Shown one piece after another: positions 1 through 7,426 of a DNA stretch of 13,412 nt. The position numbers were made by a program, and so were the translations under genes. Source of the stretch: CAZUVQ01 sp964623915 (GTDB lineage: Bacteria; Bacillota; Clostridia; UMGS1883; UMGS1540). The notes under the pieces are model-generated. The model was not told where the DNA came from. It made no database searches and worked only from the letters and a program-made list of their open reading frames with translations. Within the stretch, counting starts at the first letter, position 1. The number at the start of each line of letters is the position of its first letter. The stretch covers positions 1 through 13,412 of the forward strand of contig CAZUVQ010000049.1 of NCBI GenBank assembly GCA_964623915.1, in the 5' to 3' direction.

Positions 1-1243
1 CACCTGCACCTGTGTTAACATCAAAAGGTGAATCAAAGCCTTCATCAGGCAGTTTTGCAAAATCGAGGCCGCTCTGTTTAATCATTCTTGCAAGCTCTCT
101 TGTGGTTAAAACTATATCAACATCGGGATATTTAGAACCCAATTCTTCACGCTGTGCTTCAAATTTCTTTGCAACACAGGGCATTACTGATACTACAACC
201 ATTTTTGCAGGATCTACACCGATTTTTTCCGCAAAATATGATTTTAAGAGAGCGCCATACATTTCGTGCGGTGATTTACAGGTTGAAAGGTTAGGTAAAA
301 ATTCCGGGAAATTATGCTCACAGAACTTTATCCAGCCGGGGCTGCATGAGGTTATCATAGGCAGAACTCCGCCGTTTTTGATACGGTCTAAAAGCTCTGT
401 TCCTTCTTCTAAAATTGTTAAGTCTGCAGCTGTATTTGTATCAAATACATTGTCAAAACCTAATCGTCTCAATGCTGCTGCCATTCTTCCTGTTACAGCT
501 GTTCCCATTGGCAGACCGAACTCTTCACCAAGAGCCGCACGGACAGCAGGAGCTGCCTGAACAACAACGTATTTGTCAGTATCATTGATAGCTTCCCAAA
601 CCTTTTCTGTATTGTCTTTCTCACGAAGTGCGCCAACTGGGCAAGATATGATACACTGACCACAGTTTACACAGTCAACCTCAGAGAGGGATTTATCAAA
701 TGCACATGTAATCTTTGTATTAAATCCACGTTCAGCCGCATCTATTACAGATACAGTCTGAATGTTTTTACATGCACTTACGCAGCGGCGGCAAAGAATA
801 CATTTATTGTTATCACGAACAATAGATGGTGAAATATCATCTATAGTGTATTCATTTCTTTCTCCTTCAAAAGGAATATCTGTTACGCCCAAATCATCAC
901 TTAATTTTTGCAGCTCACAGTTGCGGTTTCTTACACATGTCAGACACTTACGGTCATGAGCTGACAAAATGAGTTCTAAAGTGGCACGTCTTGCATCACG
1001 AACCTTTTTAGTATTTGTCTTAACCTCAAGACCTTCGGAAACAGGGTATACACAAGCAGCTTGAAGTGCCCTTGCTGTTGAAACCTCACACACACACATT
1101 CTGCATGCGCCGGTCTGGCTGACATCCTTTAAATAACAAAGTGTGGGAATATCTACATTAGCATAGCGGGCAGCTTCTAAAACCGAATAACTTGCCGGAA
1201 CACTGACCGCCTGGCCGTTAATTTTTATATTTACTTTTTCCAT
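1..1243 (-). CDS. hydA: [FeFe]-hydrogenase catalytic subunit HydA (C-terminus cut by window edge)
   Basis: Catalytic subunit of a soluble multi-subunit [FeFe]-hydrogenase reducing protons to H2. The 414 visible residues hold, in order: an N-terminal [2Fe-2S] ferredoxin-like domain (C36, C47, C50, C64); a His-ligated [4Fe-4S] motif H-x3-C-x2-C-x5-C (H96, C100, C103, C109); two classical [4Fe-4S] motifs (C148/151/154/158 and C191/194/197/201); then the H-cluster domain with L1 TSCSPGW (298-304) and L2 MPCVAKKFE (354-362). The third H-cluster motif lies off the left edge. Start: two in-frame ATGs, 1249 and 1243; the second is chosen because it sits 9 nt from GGGAG at 1253-1257, the first only 3 nt away. 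It follows hydB by 19 nt, so it is the last visible gene of the operon. Odd point: L1 has Ser301 where monomeric enzymes have the proton-relay Cys. The domain order and a NuoF-like partner fit the trimeric (A3) class. Family assignment is very secure; bifurcating activity is inferred. Confidence -1.
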   Translation of the reverse strand, partial: MEKVNIKINGQAVSVPASYSVLEAARYANVDIPTLCYLKDVSQTGACRMCVCEVSTARALQAACVYPVSEGLEVKTNTKKVRDARRATLELILSAHDRKCLTCVRNRNCELQKLSDDLGVTDIPFEGERNEYTIDDISPSIVRDNNKCILCRRCVSACKNIQTVSVIDAAERGFNTKITCAFDKSLSEVDCVNCGQCIISCPVGALREKDNTEKVWEAINDTDKYVVVQAAPAVRAALGEEFGLPMGTAVTGRMAAALRRLGFDNVFDTNTAADLTILEEGTELLDRIKNGGVLPMITSCSPGWIKFCEHNFPEFLPNLSTCKSPHEMYGALLKSYFAEKIGVDPAKMVVVSVMPCVAKKFEAQREELGSKYPDVDIVLTTRELARMIKQSGLDFAKLPDEGFDSPFDVNTGAG

Positions 1244-1262
1244 TATCATACACTCCCTTCTT

Positions 1263-3055
1263 TTAGTGTTTTTCTATTGCGCCAAACTTACACGTTGAAA
1301 TACAGAGACCGCATTTGATGCATTTTTCCGTATCAATTGTATAAGGTGATTTAATCTCGCCCGAGATAGCATTTACAGGGCACTTTCTGGCGCAGAGTGA
1401 GCAACCCTTACACTTATCTTCGATAATTACATAATTCAATAAGTTTTTGCATACTCCTGCAGGACATTTTTTATCAACAACGTGTGCAATGTATTCATCC
1501 TTAAAATAGCGGAGTGTGCTTAAAACGGGATTTGGTGACGTCTGACCAAGACCGCAAAGGGAAGATGACTGGATTGTTTTTGCAAGCTCTTCAAGCCTTT
1601 CAAGGTCTTCCATTGTGCCGTTACCGTCTGTTATTTTTTCTAAAATCTCATAAAGTCTCTTTGTGCCGATACGGCAGGGAGCACATTTGCCGCAGGATTC
1701 TTCAACTGTAAACGCAAGGAAGAACTTAGCTATATCAACCATGCAGTTGTCTTCATCCATTACTATAAGACCGCCTGAGCCCATCATAGAGCCAATACTT
1801 TTAAGCGACTCAAAGTCGATAGGANNNNNNNNNNTGAAGCGGGGATACATCCGCCGGAAGGGCCACCTGTCTGTGCGGCTTTAAACTTTTTGCCATTGGG
1901 GATTCCGCCGCCGATTTCTTCAACGATTTCGCGCAAGGTTGTTCCCATAGGCACTTCAACAAGACCGGTATTATTAATCTTGCCGCCTAATGCGAATACC
2001 TTAGTGCCCTTGCTCTTTTCTGTGCCTATTGTGTTAAACCACTCAGGACCATTATTTATTATAACCGGAATGTTGGCATATGTTTCAACGTTATTTAAAA
2101 GCGTCGGTTTGCCCCACAGACCTTTTACAGCAGGGAAGGGAGGACGTGACCTCGGCTCACCGCGGTTGCCTTCTATGGAAGTGAGAAGAGCTGTTTCTTC
2201 ACCGCAAACGAATGCGCCTGCACCAAGACGAAGCTCTAAATCAAACGAAAAGTCTGTCCCCAAAACGTTATTACCTAAAATTCCGTATTCTTTTGCCTGT
2301 TTAATTGCTATTTGCAGCCTTTTTACTGCTATCGGATATTCTGCACGGATATAAATATATCCCTGATTTGCGCCCACTGCATATGCAGCTATTGACATGG
2401 CCTCAATTATAGTATGTGGGTCACCTTCAAGAACGCTTCTGTCCATGAATGCGCCCGGGTCACCTTCGTCAGCATTACATGCAACGTATTTCTGGTCACC
2501 CTCTGCTTTATAAGTGAAGTCCCACTTCATACCCGTTGAAAAGCCTGCACCGCCACGGCCGCGAAGACCGGATTTTTTAATTGTGTCTATTACATCTTCC
2601 TTTGACATTGTTGTGAGAACTTTTTCAAGAGCTTTATAACCGTCAAGAGCTATATATTCATCTATATTCTCAGGGTCAATAACACCGCAATTGCGAAGTG
2701 CAATACGCATCTGTTTTTTATAAAAATCAACTTCATTCAAACTCTTTATAGTATCTTCTTCAACTGTTTCATCATAAAGGAGCTTCTTTACAATTCTACC
2801 TTTAAGAAGATGTTCTTCAACGATTTCTTTTACATCTTCAACTTTAACCGTGCTGTAAAATGAGCCTTCCGGATAAACAACCACTATCGGGCCTAAAGCA
2901 CAAAGACCAAAGCAACCTGTCTGAATTACTTTGATTTCTTTATCTAAAGCAAAAGCCTTGAGTTGATCTTCAAATTCTTTAATAATGGCACCAGAGCCTG
3001 ATGATGCGCAGCCTGTTCCGCCGCAGACTAAAACGTGTCCTCTGATTCTCTCCAT
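1263..3055 (-). CDS. hydB: NADH-dependent hydrogenase subunit HydB, NuoF-like (interrupted by an assembly gap)
   Basis: Flavoprotein subunit that binds NAD(H) and FMN and passes electrons to HydA. Residues 1-95 form a thioredoxin-like [2Fe-2S] domain (C11, C16, C48, C52). The NuoF core follows, with the glycine-rich flavin/nucleotide motif GLRGRGGAGF (163-172), NADEGDPGAFMDR (194-206) and GAFVCGEETAL (280-290). Next come the NuoF [4Fe-4S] ligands SCGKCAPCR (C455, C458, C461, plus C501) and two C-terminal ferredoxin clusters (C549/552/555/559 and C579/582/585/589). The 10 Ns at 1825-1834 fall between residue 407 and the PIDFESL segment. With 10 bases the frame breaks; with 11 the gene is exactly 597 codons plus TAA. 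I infer the gene is intact and only the gap length is wrong. Start ATG 3055 is chosen because GGAAG at 3064-3068 is 8 nt upstream; a GTG at 3064 overlaps that site. It lies 19 nt after the ferredoxin gene and 19 nt before hydA. C531 and C536 are additional cysteines of unassigned role. Confidence -1.
1825..1834. other. Scaffold gap (10 Ns) inside hydB
   Basis: Ten consecutive Ns replace bases between the codons for residues GGCIPAS and PIDFESL of HydB. NuoF/HydB homologues normally have four residues here (type xLDT). That needs 11 unknown bases plus the T at 1824 on the minus strand, so the placeholder is probably one base short. It creates an artificial frameshift. Confidence -1.
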
Positions 3056-3074
3056 TATAACCACTTCCTTTCAA

Positions 3075-3440
3075 TTATTTATCTGCACCTATTGTATATT
3101 CACTGATAACTCTGCCGTTTGCCAGGTGTTCGGCAACAACCTTTGTGACTTTTTCCGGTGTCATCTTAACATAAGTAACCTTCTCTTCGCCAGGAGCAAG
3201 AACTTCAACAATGGGTTCAAGACGACAAACACCAATACAGCCTGTTTGTGAAACTGTTACATGTGATAAATTTCGTTTTGATATTTCATCGGTAAGAGCG
3301 GCTAAAACGGGGCGTGCGCCTGCAGCAATACCGCAAGTTGCCATACCTACAACAACACGTGTTCCATCGCCGTCTTTCCTGATATTGAGTTTACTTTGCA
3401 TTTTATTTCTTATTTCTTCAAGTTCTGCAAAACTTTTCAT
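3075..3440 (-). CDS. Thioredoxin-like [2Fe-2S] ferredoxin-domain protein of the hydrogenase operon
   Basis: Small 121-residue cytoplasmic protein of the thioredoxin-like (2Fe-2S) ferredoxin family that commonly sits between the NuoE-like and NuoF-like genes of clostridial hydrogenase operons. Visible motifs are ATCGIAAGA (34-42) and QTGCIGVC (65-72), followed by the EP(I/L)VEV strand. The helical tail KVTKVVAEHLANGRVI resembles the end of the HydB N-terminal domain, so the two are probably paralogous. The whole protein has only three cysteines (C36, C68, C72). The fourth ligand expected from the NuoE pattern (C-x4-C...C-x3-C) is replaced by valine at position 31. It may still bind a cluster with a different or partner-supplied ligand, or be structural. 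Start ATG 3440 has GGAGG 6-7 nt upstream. It lies 14 nt after hydC. Its role is presumed to be an accessory electron carrier or assembly subunit; this is inference. Confidence -1.
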   Translation of the reverse strand: MKSFAELEEIRNKMQSKLNIRKDGDGTRVVVGMATCGIAAGARPVLAALTDEISKRNLSHVTVSQTGCIGVCRLEPIVEVLAPGEEKVTYVKMTPEKVTKVVAEHLANGRVISEYTIGADK

Positions 3441-3454
3441 TATAAACCCTCCAA

Positions 3455-3940
3455 TTAATATTTTTTAAGTATATCTTCAACCTGATCAACAGTTAATTTT
3501 CCGTATACATCCTCGTTAATTGTCATTACGGGGGCGAGACCGCAGGCACCTATACAGCGTGTAGCGTCTATTGAAAACTTTCCGTCAGGAGTACATTCTC
3601 CGACATCAATGCCTATAATATCTTTTACTTTATCAAGAATCAAGTTGCTTCCCTTTACATAACAAGCAGTACCTAAACAAACCCCTATCTGGAATTTACC
3701 CTTTGGATAAAGTGAAAACCTTGAGTAGAATGTTACTATTCCGTAAACCTCTGCCAAGGGGACATTCAATCCTTCTGCTATCATTGTCTGAACTTCATAT
3801 GGAAGATAACCATATATTTCCTGAGCTTCATGAAGAACAGGGATTACGGCGCCTTGTATATCCTTATGTTCTTTTATAACCTTCGCCAGCTTATCAGCCT
3901 GCTCTTGTGTACCATTGAATGGTAAATTTTGCTTTTCCAT
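3455..3940 (-). CDS. hydC: Hydrogenase subunit HydC, NuoE-like [2Fe-2S] protein
   Basis: NuoE / 24-kDa-type subunit, 161 residues, about the family's usual length. It has an N-terminal helical domain (residues 12-80, containing YGYLP and VYGIVTFYSRF) and a thioredoxin-like [2Fe-2S] domain with all four ligands: C88 and C93 (GVCLGTAC) and C129 and C133 (RCIGACGLAP). In HydABC enzymes this subunit contacts the flavin subunit HydB and carries one [2Fe-2S] cluster; it has no activity alone. It is the first gene of the hyd operon. The ATG at 3940 is preceded by an AGGAGG site 11 nt away. A predicted 5' leader of about 63 nt holds a Rex-like operator. No histidine-kinase or ATPase-like gene lies next to it, unlike some clostridial hyd loci. 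Identification is secure. Confidence -1.
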   Translation of the reverse strand: MEKQNLPFNGTQEQADKLAKVIKEHKDIQGAVIPVLHEAQEIYGYLPYEVQTMIAEGLNVPLAEVYGIVTFYSRFSLYPKGKFQIGVCLGTACYVKGSNLILDKVKDIIGIDVGECTPDGKFSIDATRCIGACGLAPVMTINEDVYGKLTVDQVEDILKKY

Positions 3941-3969
3941 GCTAACTGAAACCTCCTATAATAACAATA

Positions 3970-3987
3970 TTGATAATAAATTAACAA
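3970..3987 (-). promoter_or_regulatory. Probable Rex operator in the hyd leader
   Basis: On the minus strand the 18-mer is TTGTTAATTTATTATCAA. The clostridial Rex consensus is TTGTTAA-N4-TTAACAA, so 13 of 14 specified bases match and the 4-nt spacer is exact. It sits about 17-34 nt downstream of the predicted transcription start, where a bound repressor would block elongation. Rex releases DNA when NADH/NAD+ is high, which suits an NADH-oxidising hydrogenase. No rex gene is in the window. Confidence -1.
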
Positions 3988-4010
3988 TCTCAATTAAACT
4001 AACCCTAAAC

Positions 4011-4039
4011 ATTGTAACAAACTGCCGGTAAAAAATCAA
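4011..4039 (-). promoter_or_regulatory. Sigma-A-type promoter of the hyd operon
   Basis: On the minus strand, -35 TTGATT (4034-4039) is separated by exactly 17 nt from -10 TACAAT (4011-4016). Transcription would start near 4004, leaving a leader of about 63 nt before hydC. No intrinsic terminator is visible between rdgB and this promoter, so read-through from the upstream operon is possible. Confidence -1.
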
Positions 4040-4058
4040 GGGTTTTTGTCGAAATAAA

Positions 4059-4631
4059 TCAAATAATTTTCAGGTAATCAAAAAGCTTGTGAAAAGCACG
4101 GCTTCTATGTGAAAATTTGTTCTTTTCTTCCGCTGAGATTTCCGCAAAAGTTCTTCCGTCCTCAAAAAGGAATACCGGATCGTAACCGAAGCCGTTATCG
4201 CCTTTTGGTGAAAAGGCGATGGAGCCGTAAACCTCACCTCTGAAAGTGTATCTTCTTTTATCGGGAAAACATAGTGCTGCACAGCAAACAAAACGTGCTC
4301 GACGGTCCGTCTTATCTTTTAATTCTTCCAACAGAATTTCGATTTTTTCTTTATAACTTGTTCCTTCTCCTGCATACCGTGCAGAAAAAATGCCCGGACG
4401 CATATCAAGAGCAAAGACCTCAAGACCAGAATCATCTGCAATAACGGGAAGATGCGAGGCGGCACAAACCGCCTCGGCTTTAATCAACGCATTTTCTTCA
4501 AATGTTTTTCCTGTTTCTTCAATGTCTTCTGTAAACCCGGCTTCAGACATTGTAATTATTTCATGCCCTTTTAATATCTCCGCCAATTCATGGACTTTGC
4601 CGTTATTTTTAGTCGCAAGAATTAATTTCAT
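4059..4631 (-). CDS. rdgB: XTP/dITP diphosphatase (RdgB/HAM1 family)
   Basis: House-cleaning nucleotidase that hydrolyses dITP, ITP and XTP to monophosphates and pyrophosphate, keeping deaminated purines out of nucleic acids. At 190 residues it is normal in length. Family motifs are all present: TKNNGK at 7-12, a FEENA segment at 44-48, the metal/catalytic ADDSGLEV at 65-72, GDNGFGYDPVF at 144-154 and SHRSRA at 174-179. ATG 4631 is preceded by GGAG with 7 nt spacing. The gene starts 18 nt after the stop of the upstream SLH-protein gene, so it is most likely the last gene of the metA-led operon. Nothing unusual is seen in the protein; the link to a surface protein and metA looks like operon convenience rather than pathway logic. 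Confidence -1.
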   Translation of the reverse strand: MKLILATKNNGKVHELAEILKGHEIITMSEAGFTEDIEETGKTFEENALIKAEAVCAASHLPVIADDSGLEVFALDMRPGIFSARYAGEGTSYKEKIEILLEELKDKTDRRARFVCCAALCFPDKRRYTFRGEVYGSIAFSPKGDNGFGYDPVFLFEDGRTFAEISAEEKNKFSHRSRAFHKLFDYLKII

Positions 4632-4649
4632 TTTATATCTCCATTTATT

Positions 4650-6896
4650 TTATTCAACCTTTAAAAGTGTGCATATAATTTTTGCAGCCTGTGCTCTTGT
4701 TGCGAATTCATCGCCTCGCAAAGTATTGTCTTCAAAGCCTGTAATTACACCTGCTTCTGAGAGGATCAGCATAGATTCAAGTGCATAATCGGCAATCTTT
4801 TTGTAATCATTATATTCATGGTCAGATAGTTGTGTCAAATTTTTGCCGGCTGATTTTGCAGCACGTACTACCATAACAGACATATCCTGACGTGTTATCT
4901 CTTTGCCAATTCCAAAAATATTTTCACCGATACCCTTTACAATGCCTGACTCTGAGGCACAGGCAACATAAGGTGAGTACCATGCATCGTTATCAACATC
5001 ATCAAAAGTGCTTTTTTCCCCCTCCATATAAAGATTCAGCGATTCAAGTATCATTTTTGTAAACTGTTCTCTTGTGATTTGTGTATCCGGTTCAAAATTG
5101 CCGTTACCCGTACCGGAAACAATGCCCGAACTCGCAAGCTCATATATATAACTGCTTGCCCAGTGAGAGGTGTTAACATCGTTAAAATTCACTTCGATTT
5201 CCGGTTCTTTTTCCTGTGTCTCATTCTCGGTATCATCATTTTTATCGTCTTGTTTTTTTGTATCCGTATTAATACCTGTGCTTGGATTACCGGGTTTTAT
5301 ACTGCCCGGAGAAGGCTCAACAAGCTTTCCTTCTATATGCACAAAGTAATTTGCGTTGCCGATTTCAAAGGAAATATAATCTTCATTATTCATATAATCA
5401 GAAACATGGTCCCTTGTTTTATCGGATTTAATGTAATAAAAATTATTAGTTGCATAATTGTCCGTATCGCCTGATATATCCTTGCCGTAGTACATAACAT
5501 CTCGCGGAATATAATCAGTAATTTTTGTGCCGCTTGAAACATTAATTGCCAAAACAGGGCTTCCCTGTGCATAATCTGACATATTCGGAATTATAGAAGC
5601 TGCACTTGCACGGCGAAGATTGACTGTGAAATTTGCTCCTGTTGACAGAAAATCGCCGGCGGCTATGCCTGCCCTTGAAATTACAATATCACCCTCGGGG
5701 GACTTAATTTTAATATTCTTTATATGATATTTATTAAGTGAAGTAAATACATCAGAGGGGAACCTTATTGTAAAGCCTTCGGGGAAGCCGGCAGGGGGAT
5801 ATATTATGTTTATATCAAACTCCAGGTTTGAGGAAACCGAAATGCCATTATCAATAAGTACATTTCTTACCATTAAAGCATTTAATGAAGAAAATTCAAA
5901 ATAAGAAGCATCACTGATTATTGTACTTACTGTGTTCGAAGATACACTGGTGTTTTTTAGTTTTATTTCAGCTGCCTTTGATAATGATTCTGAAATTATA
6001 TTTTTCCGTTGCTCCGATGAGGAGGTATTTCTGATTTTTGGTATATATTCGTTTGCAACAGCTTCATAGCTATTAAACTCACTAATATAATCATTTCCTT
6101 GTCTGTAAGCCGAAGCAAGAGAGGTATATAATGTTGATATTGCATCATCCTGTTCATTGGACGAATCATCCATATTCATTGATACCACATCAAGAGATAT
6201 TAAAAACTGGTAAAAATTACTTTTTTCTGTTTCTGTGCAGCCAGACGAAAAAATTACAAGGTCAGTAATTTTTTCCATGGCAAATGAATTAAAGTAGGTG
6301 TTTGAATTCAATATACATTTTATACTGTCACTGACGTTGTCACGTATATTGAGTTCGTCGTCAAGAATATAAAACATTGCGTCACCTGATGCCTCGTGAT
6401 AGTCTTTATTAATTGATGAGATAAGATTAAAGGCATAGATTGTTCCATAATACTCATTTATCATATAGTTTGAGATATCTTTAAACTGAAGTAGGGACGA
6501 TTCCTGCATGTGCATTGGCAAAACGAGGTTTTCGGTATTAATTACAAAAGATATAAACAGCTCAAATTCCTCGGGTTTATCAGTGAAGTATGAAATAAAC
6601 GAATCAACATATAAAGATAATTCTTCTTCTGTTACACCAAACTGTCTGGTGAGCATAGAAATTTCACTTGTAATGTCTTCATTACTATTGGTGCGAAGAC
6701 TATAACCAGTATCACCGGTTGCTGTGTCAAAGCTTATAAATGAGCCGAAAATTGCGCTGTAATAATTCGGATTAACATTTTTTTCAAAAAAAAGATTCAT
6801 AAGGTTATTTTCACTGGCATCTATTGAGGCCGATACCATTGGTACTGAAGTTAAAATTAAAGCCGCTGTTAACAATGCACAAAACACTTTTTTCAA
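4650..6896 (-). CDS. Secreted SLH-domain protein of unknown function (748 residues)
   Basis: Probable cell-surface protein. Residues 1-24 (MKKVFCALL...VPMVSA) form a typical signal peptide with a V-S-A cleavage site. Residues about 25-510 match no domain I recognise; they are rich in Ser, Asn, Asp and Ile and look partly helical up to about 340, then more beta-rich. A polar linker (about 520-568, Pro-Gly then Asp/Glu/Lys-rich) leads to three SLH repeats at about 569-620, 631-680 and 692-745, with motifs such as HWASSYIYELASSGIVSG, GNFEPDTQITREQF and ITRQDMSVMVVRAA. SLH triplets usually bind pyruvylated secondary wall polymers. Start: TTG 6896 is chosen because GGAGG is 8 nt upstream and the signal peptide begins there; a further-upstream TTG at 6911 overlaps the ribosome binding site. 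It lies 5 nt after the preceding gene and 18 nt before rdgB, so it is in the middle of the operon. Function is unknown. Confidence -1.
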   Translation of the reverse strand: MKKVFCALLTAALILTSVPMVSASIDASENNLMNLFFEKNVNPNYYSAIFGSFISFDTATGDTGYSLRTNSNEDITSEISMLTRQFGVTEEELSLYVDSFISYFTDKPEEFELFISFVINTENLVLPMHMQESSLLQFKDISNYMINEYYGTIYAFNLISSINKDYHEASGDAMFYILDDELNIRDNVSDSIKCILNSNTYFNSFAMEKITDLVIFSSGCTETEKSNFYQFLISLDVVSMNMDDSSNEQDDAISTLYTSLASAYRQGNDYISEFNSYEAVANEYIPKIRNTSSSEQRKNIISESLSKAAEIKLKNTSVSSNTVSTIISDASYFEFSSLNALMVRNVLIDNGISVSSNLEFDINIIYPPAGFPEGFTIRFPSDVFTSLNKYHIKNIKIKSPEGDIVISRAGIAAGDFLSTGANFTVNLRRASAASIIPNMSDYAQGSPVLAINVSSGTKITDYIPRDVMYYGKDISGDTDNYATNNFYYIKSDKTRDHVSDYMNNEDYISFEIGNANYFVHIEGKLVEPSPGSIKPGNPSTGINTDTKKQDDKNDDTENETQEKEPEIEVNFNDVNTSHWASSYIYELASSGIVSGTGNGNFEPDTQITREQFTKMILESLNLYMEGEKSTFDDVDNDAWYSPYVACASESGIVKGIGENIFGIGKEITRQDMSVMVVRAAKSAGKNLTQLSDHEYNDYKKIADYALESMLILSEAGVITGFEDNTLRGDEFATRAQAAKIICTLLKVE

Positions 6897-6901
6897 AATT
6901 A

Positions 6902-7426
6902 TTACCTCCAATTATTAAAAATACTATTGTTTATTTCTATGTAGTCATCAATTAATTGAGACTGTTTCAATAAAAATGGTTTAATGTCGGAAATCTTTAC
7001 AAGCATAAGAGATACTGTATGCACTGCTTTTTTGAATTCTTCTGAAGTACCTTTTTCGGAAAGCGGACACAAGCCTATGCTTCGCGGATCAAGGATAGTT
7101 TTTATTCTGCCCTTATCGTCAATATAAGGAACAAGTGGAAATATTCTGCAGGCAAGAGGACGCAATGACCTCTCGCAGTTTCCGTTGCATGAAAAAAACG
7201 GCGTAGGTTGTCCCGTTACATATAAATCACTTTCGCTGATATCTGCCCATGAAGGAATCTGACCGTACATTAAACGCTCATAAGGATACAGATACATTCC
7301 CTCGCCGGCATCTGTTTTTTGGCAACATATATGGTCACAAAGACAGCCGCAGTCAAATTTCAAAGGCGTAACATATTCAAGAATACCATAGACGGATTTA
7401 TAGAAATTTACGGGATTAATTTTCAA
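6902..7426 (-). CDS. Cysteine-rich YkgJ-like (CxxCxxCC-type) putative metal-binding protein
   Basis: Cytoplasmic protein of 174 residues with nine cysteines, seven of them in two clusters: CGCLCDHICC (26-35) and CNGNCERSLRPLACRIFPL (80-98), plus C120 in a GLCPL motif. The RPxxCRxFPL element and the clustered N-terminal cysteines resemble the putative zinc/iron-chelating family PF03692 (YkgJ/UPF0153), although the N-terminal spacing C-x-C-x-C-x3-CC differs from the textbook CxxCxxCC. The C-terminal 50 residues are helical. Start TTG 7426: GGAGG (7433-7437) lies 6 nt upstream and no better ATG is near. It overlaps the metA stop by 11 nt, suggesting translational coupling. A metal- or Fe-S-binding role is plausible from the residues; the biological function is not known to me. 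Confidence -1.
   Translation of the reverse strand: MKINPVNFYKSVYGILEYVTPLKFDCGCLCDHICCQKTDAGEGMYLYPYERLMYGQIPSWADISESDLYVTGQPTPFFSCNGNCERSLRPLACRIFPLVPYIDDKGRIKTILDPRSIGLCPLSEKGTSEEFKKAVHTVSLMLVKISDIKPFLLKQSQLIDDYIEINNSIFNNWR
6905..6909 (-). promoter_or_regulatory. Ribosome binding site that fixes the TTG start of the 748-residue SLH gene
   Basis: GGAGG on the minus strand lies 8 nt before TTG 6896. It overlaps the last codons and stop region of the YkgJ-like gene, so termination and re-initiation are probably coupled. Confidence -1.

Noticed and set aside
12..560. 182-codon open frame on the plus strand
   Set aside because: It is antisense to hydA, whose minus-strand translation has all the cluster and H-cluster motifs. 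It has no ribosome binding site or recognisable domain.
1263..3055. hydB as two genes or a frameshifted pseudogene
   Set aside because: The break coincides exactly with the N gap, both halves are well conserved, and one extra base restores a full-length NuoF-like protein.
4020..4058. Intrinsic terminator after rdgB
   Set aside because: There are A and T tracts around ACCC/TTGATT, but no G-run to pair with CCC, so no stable stem can form.
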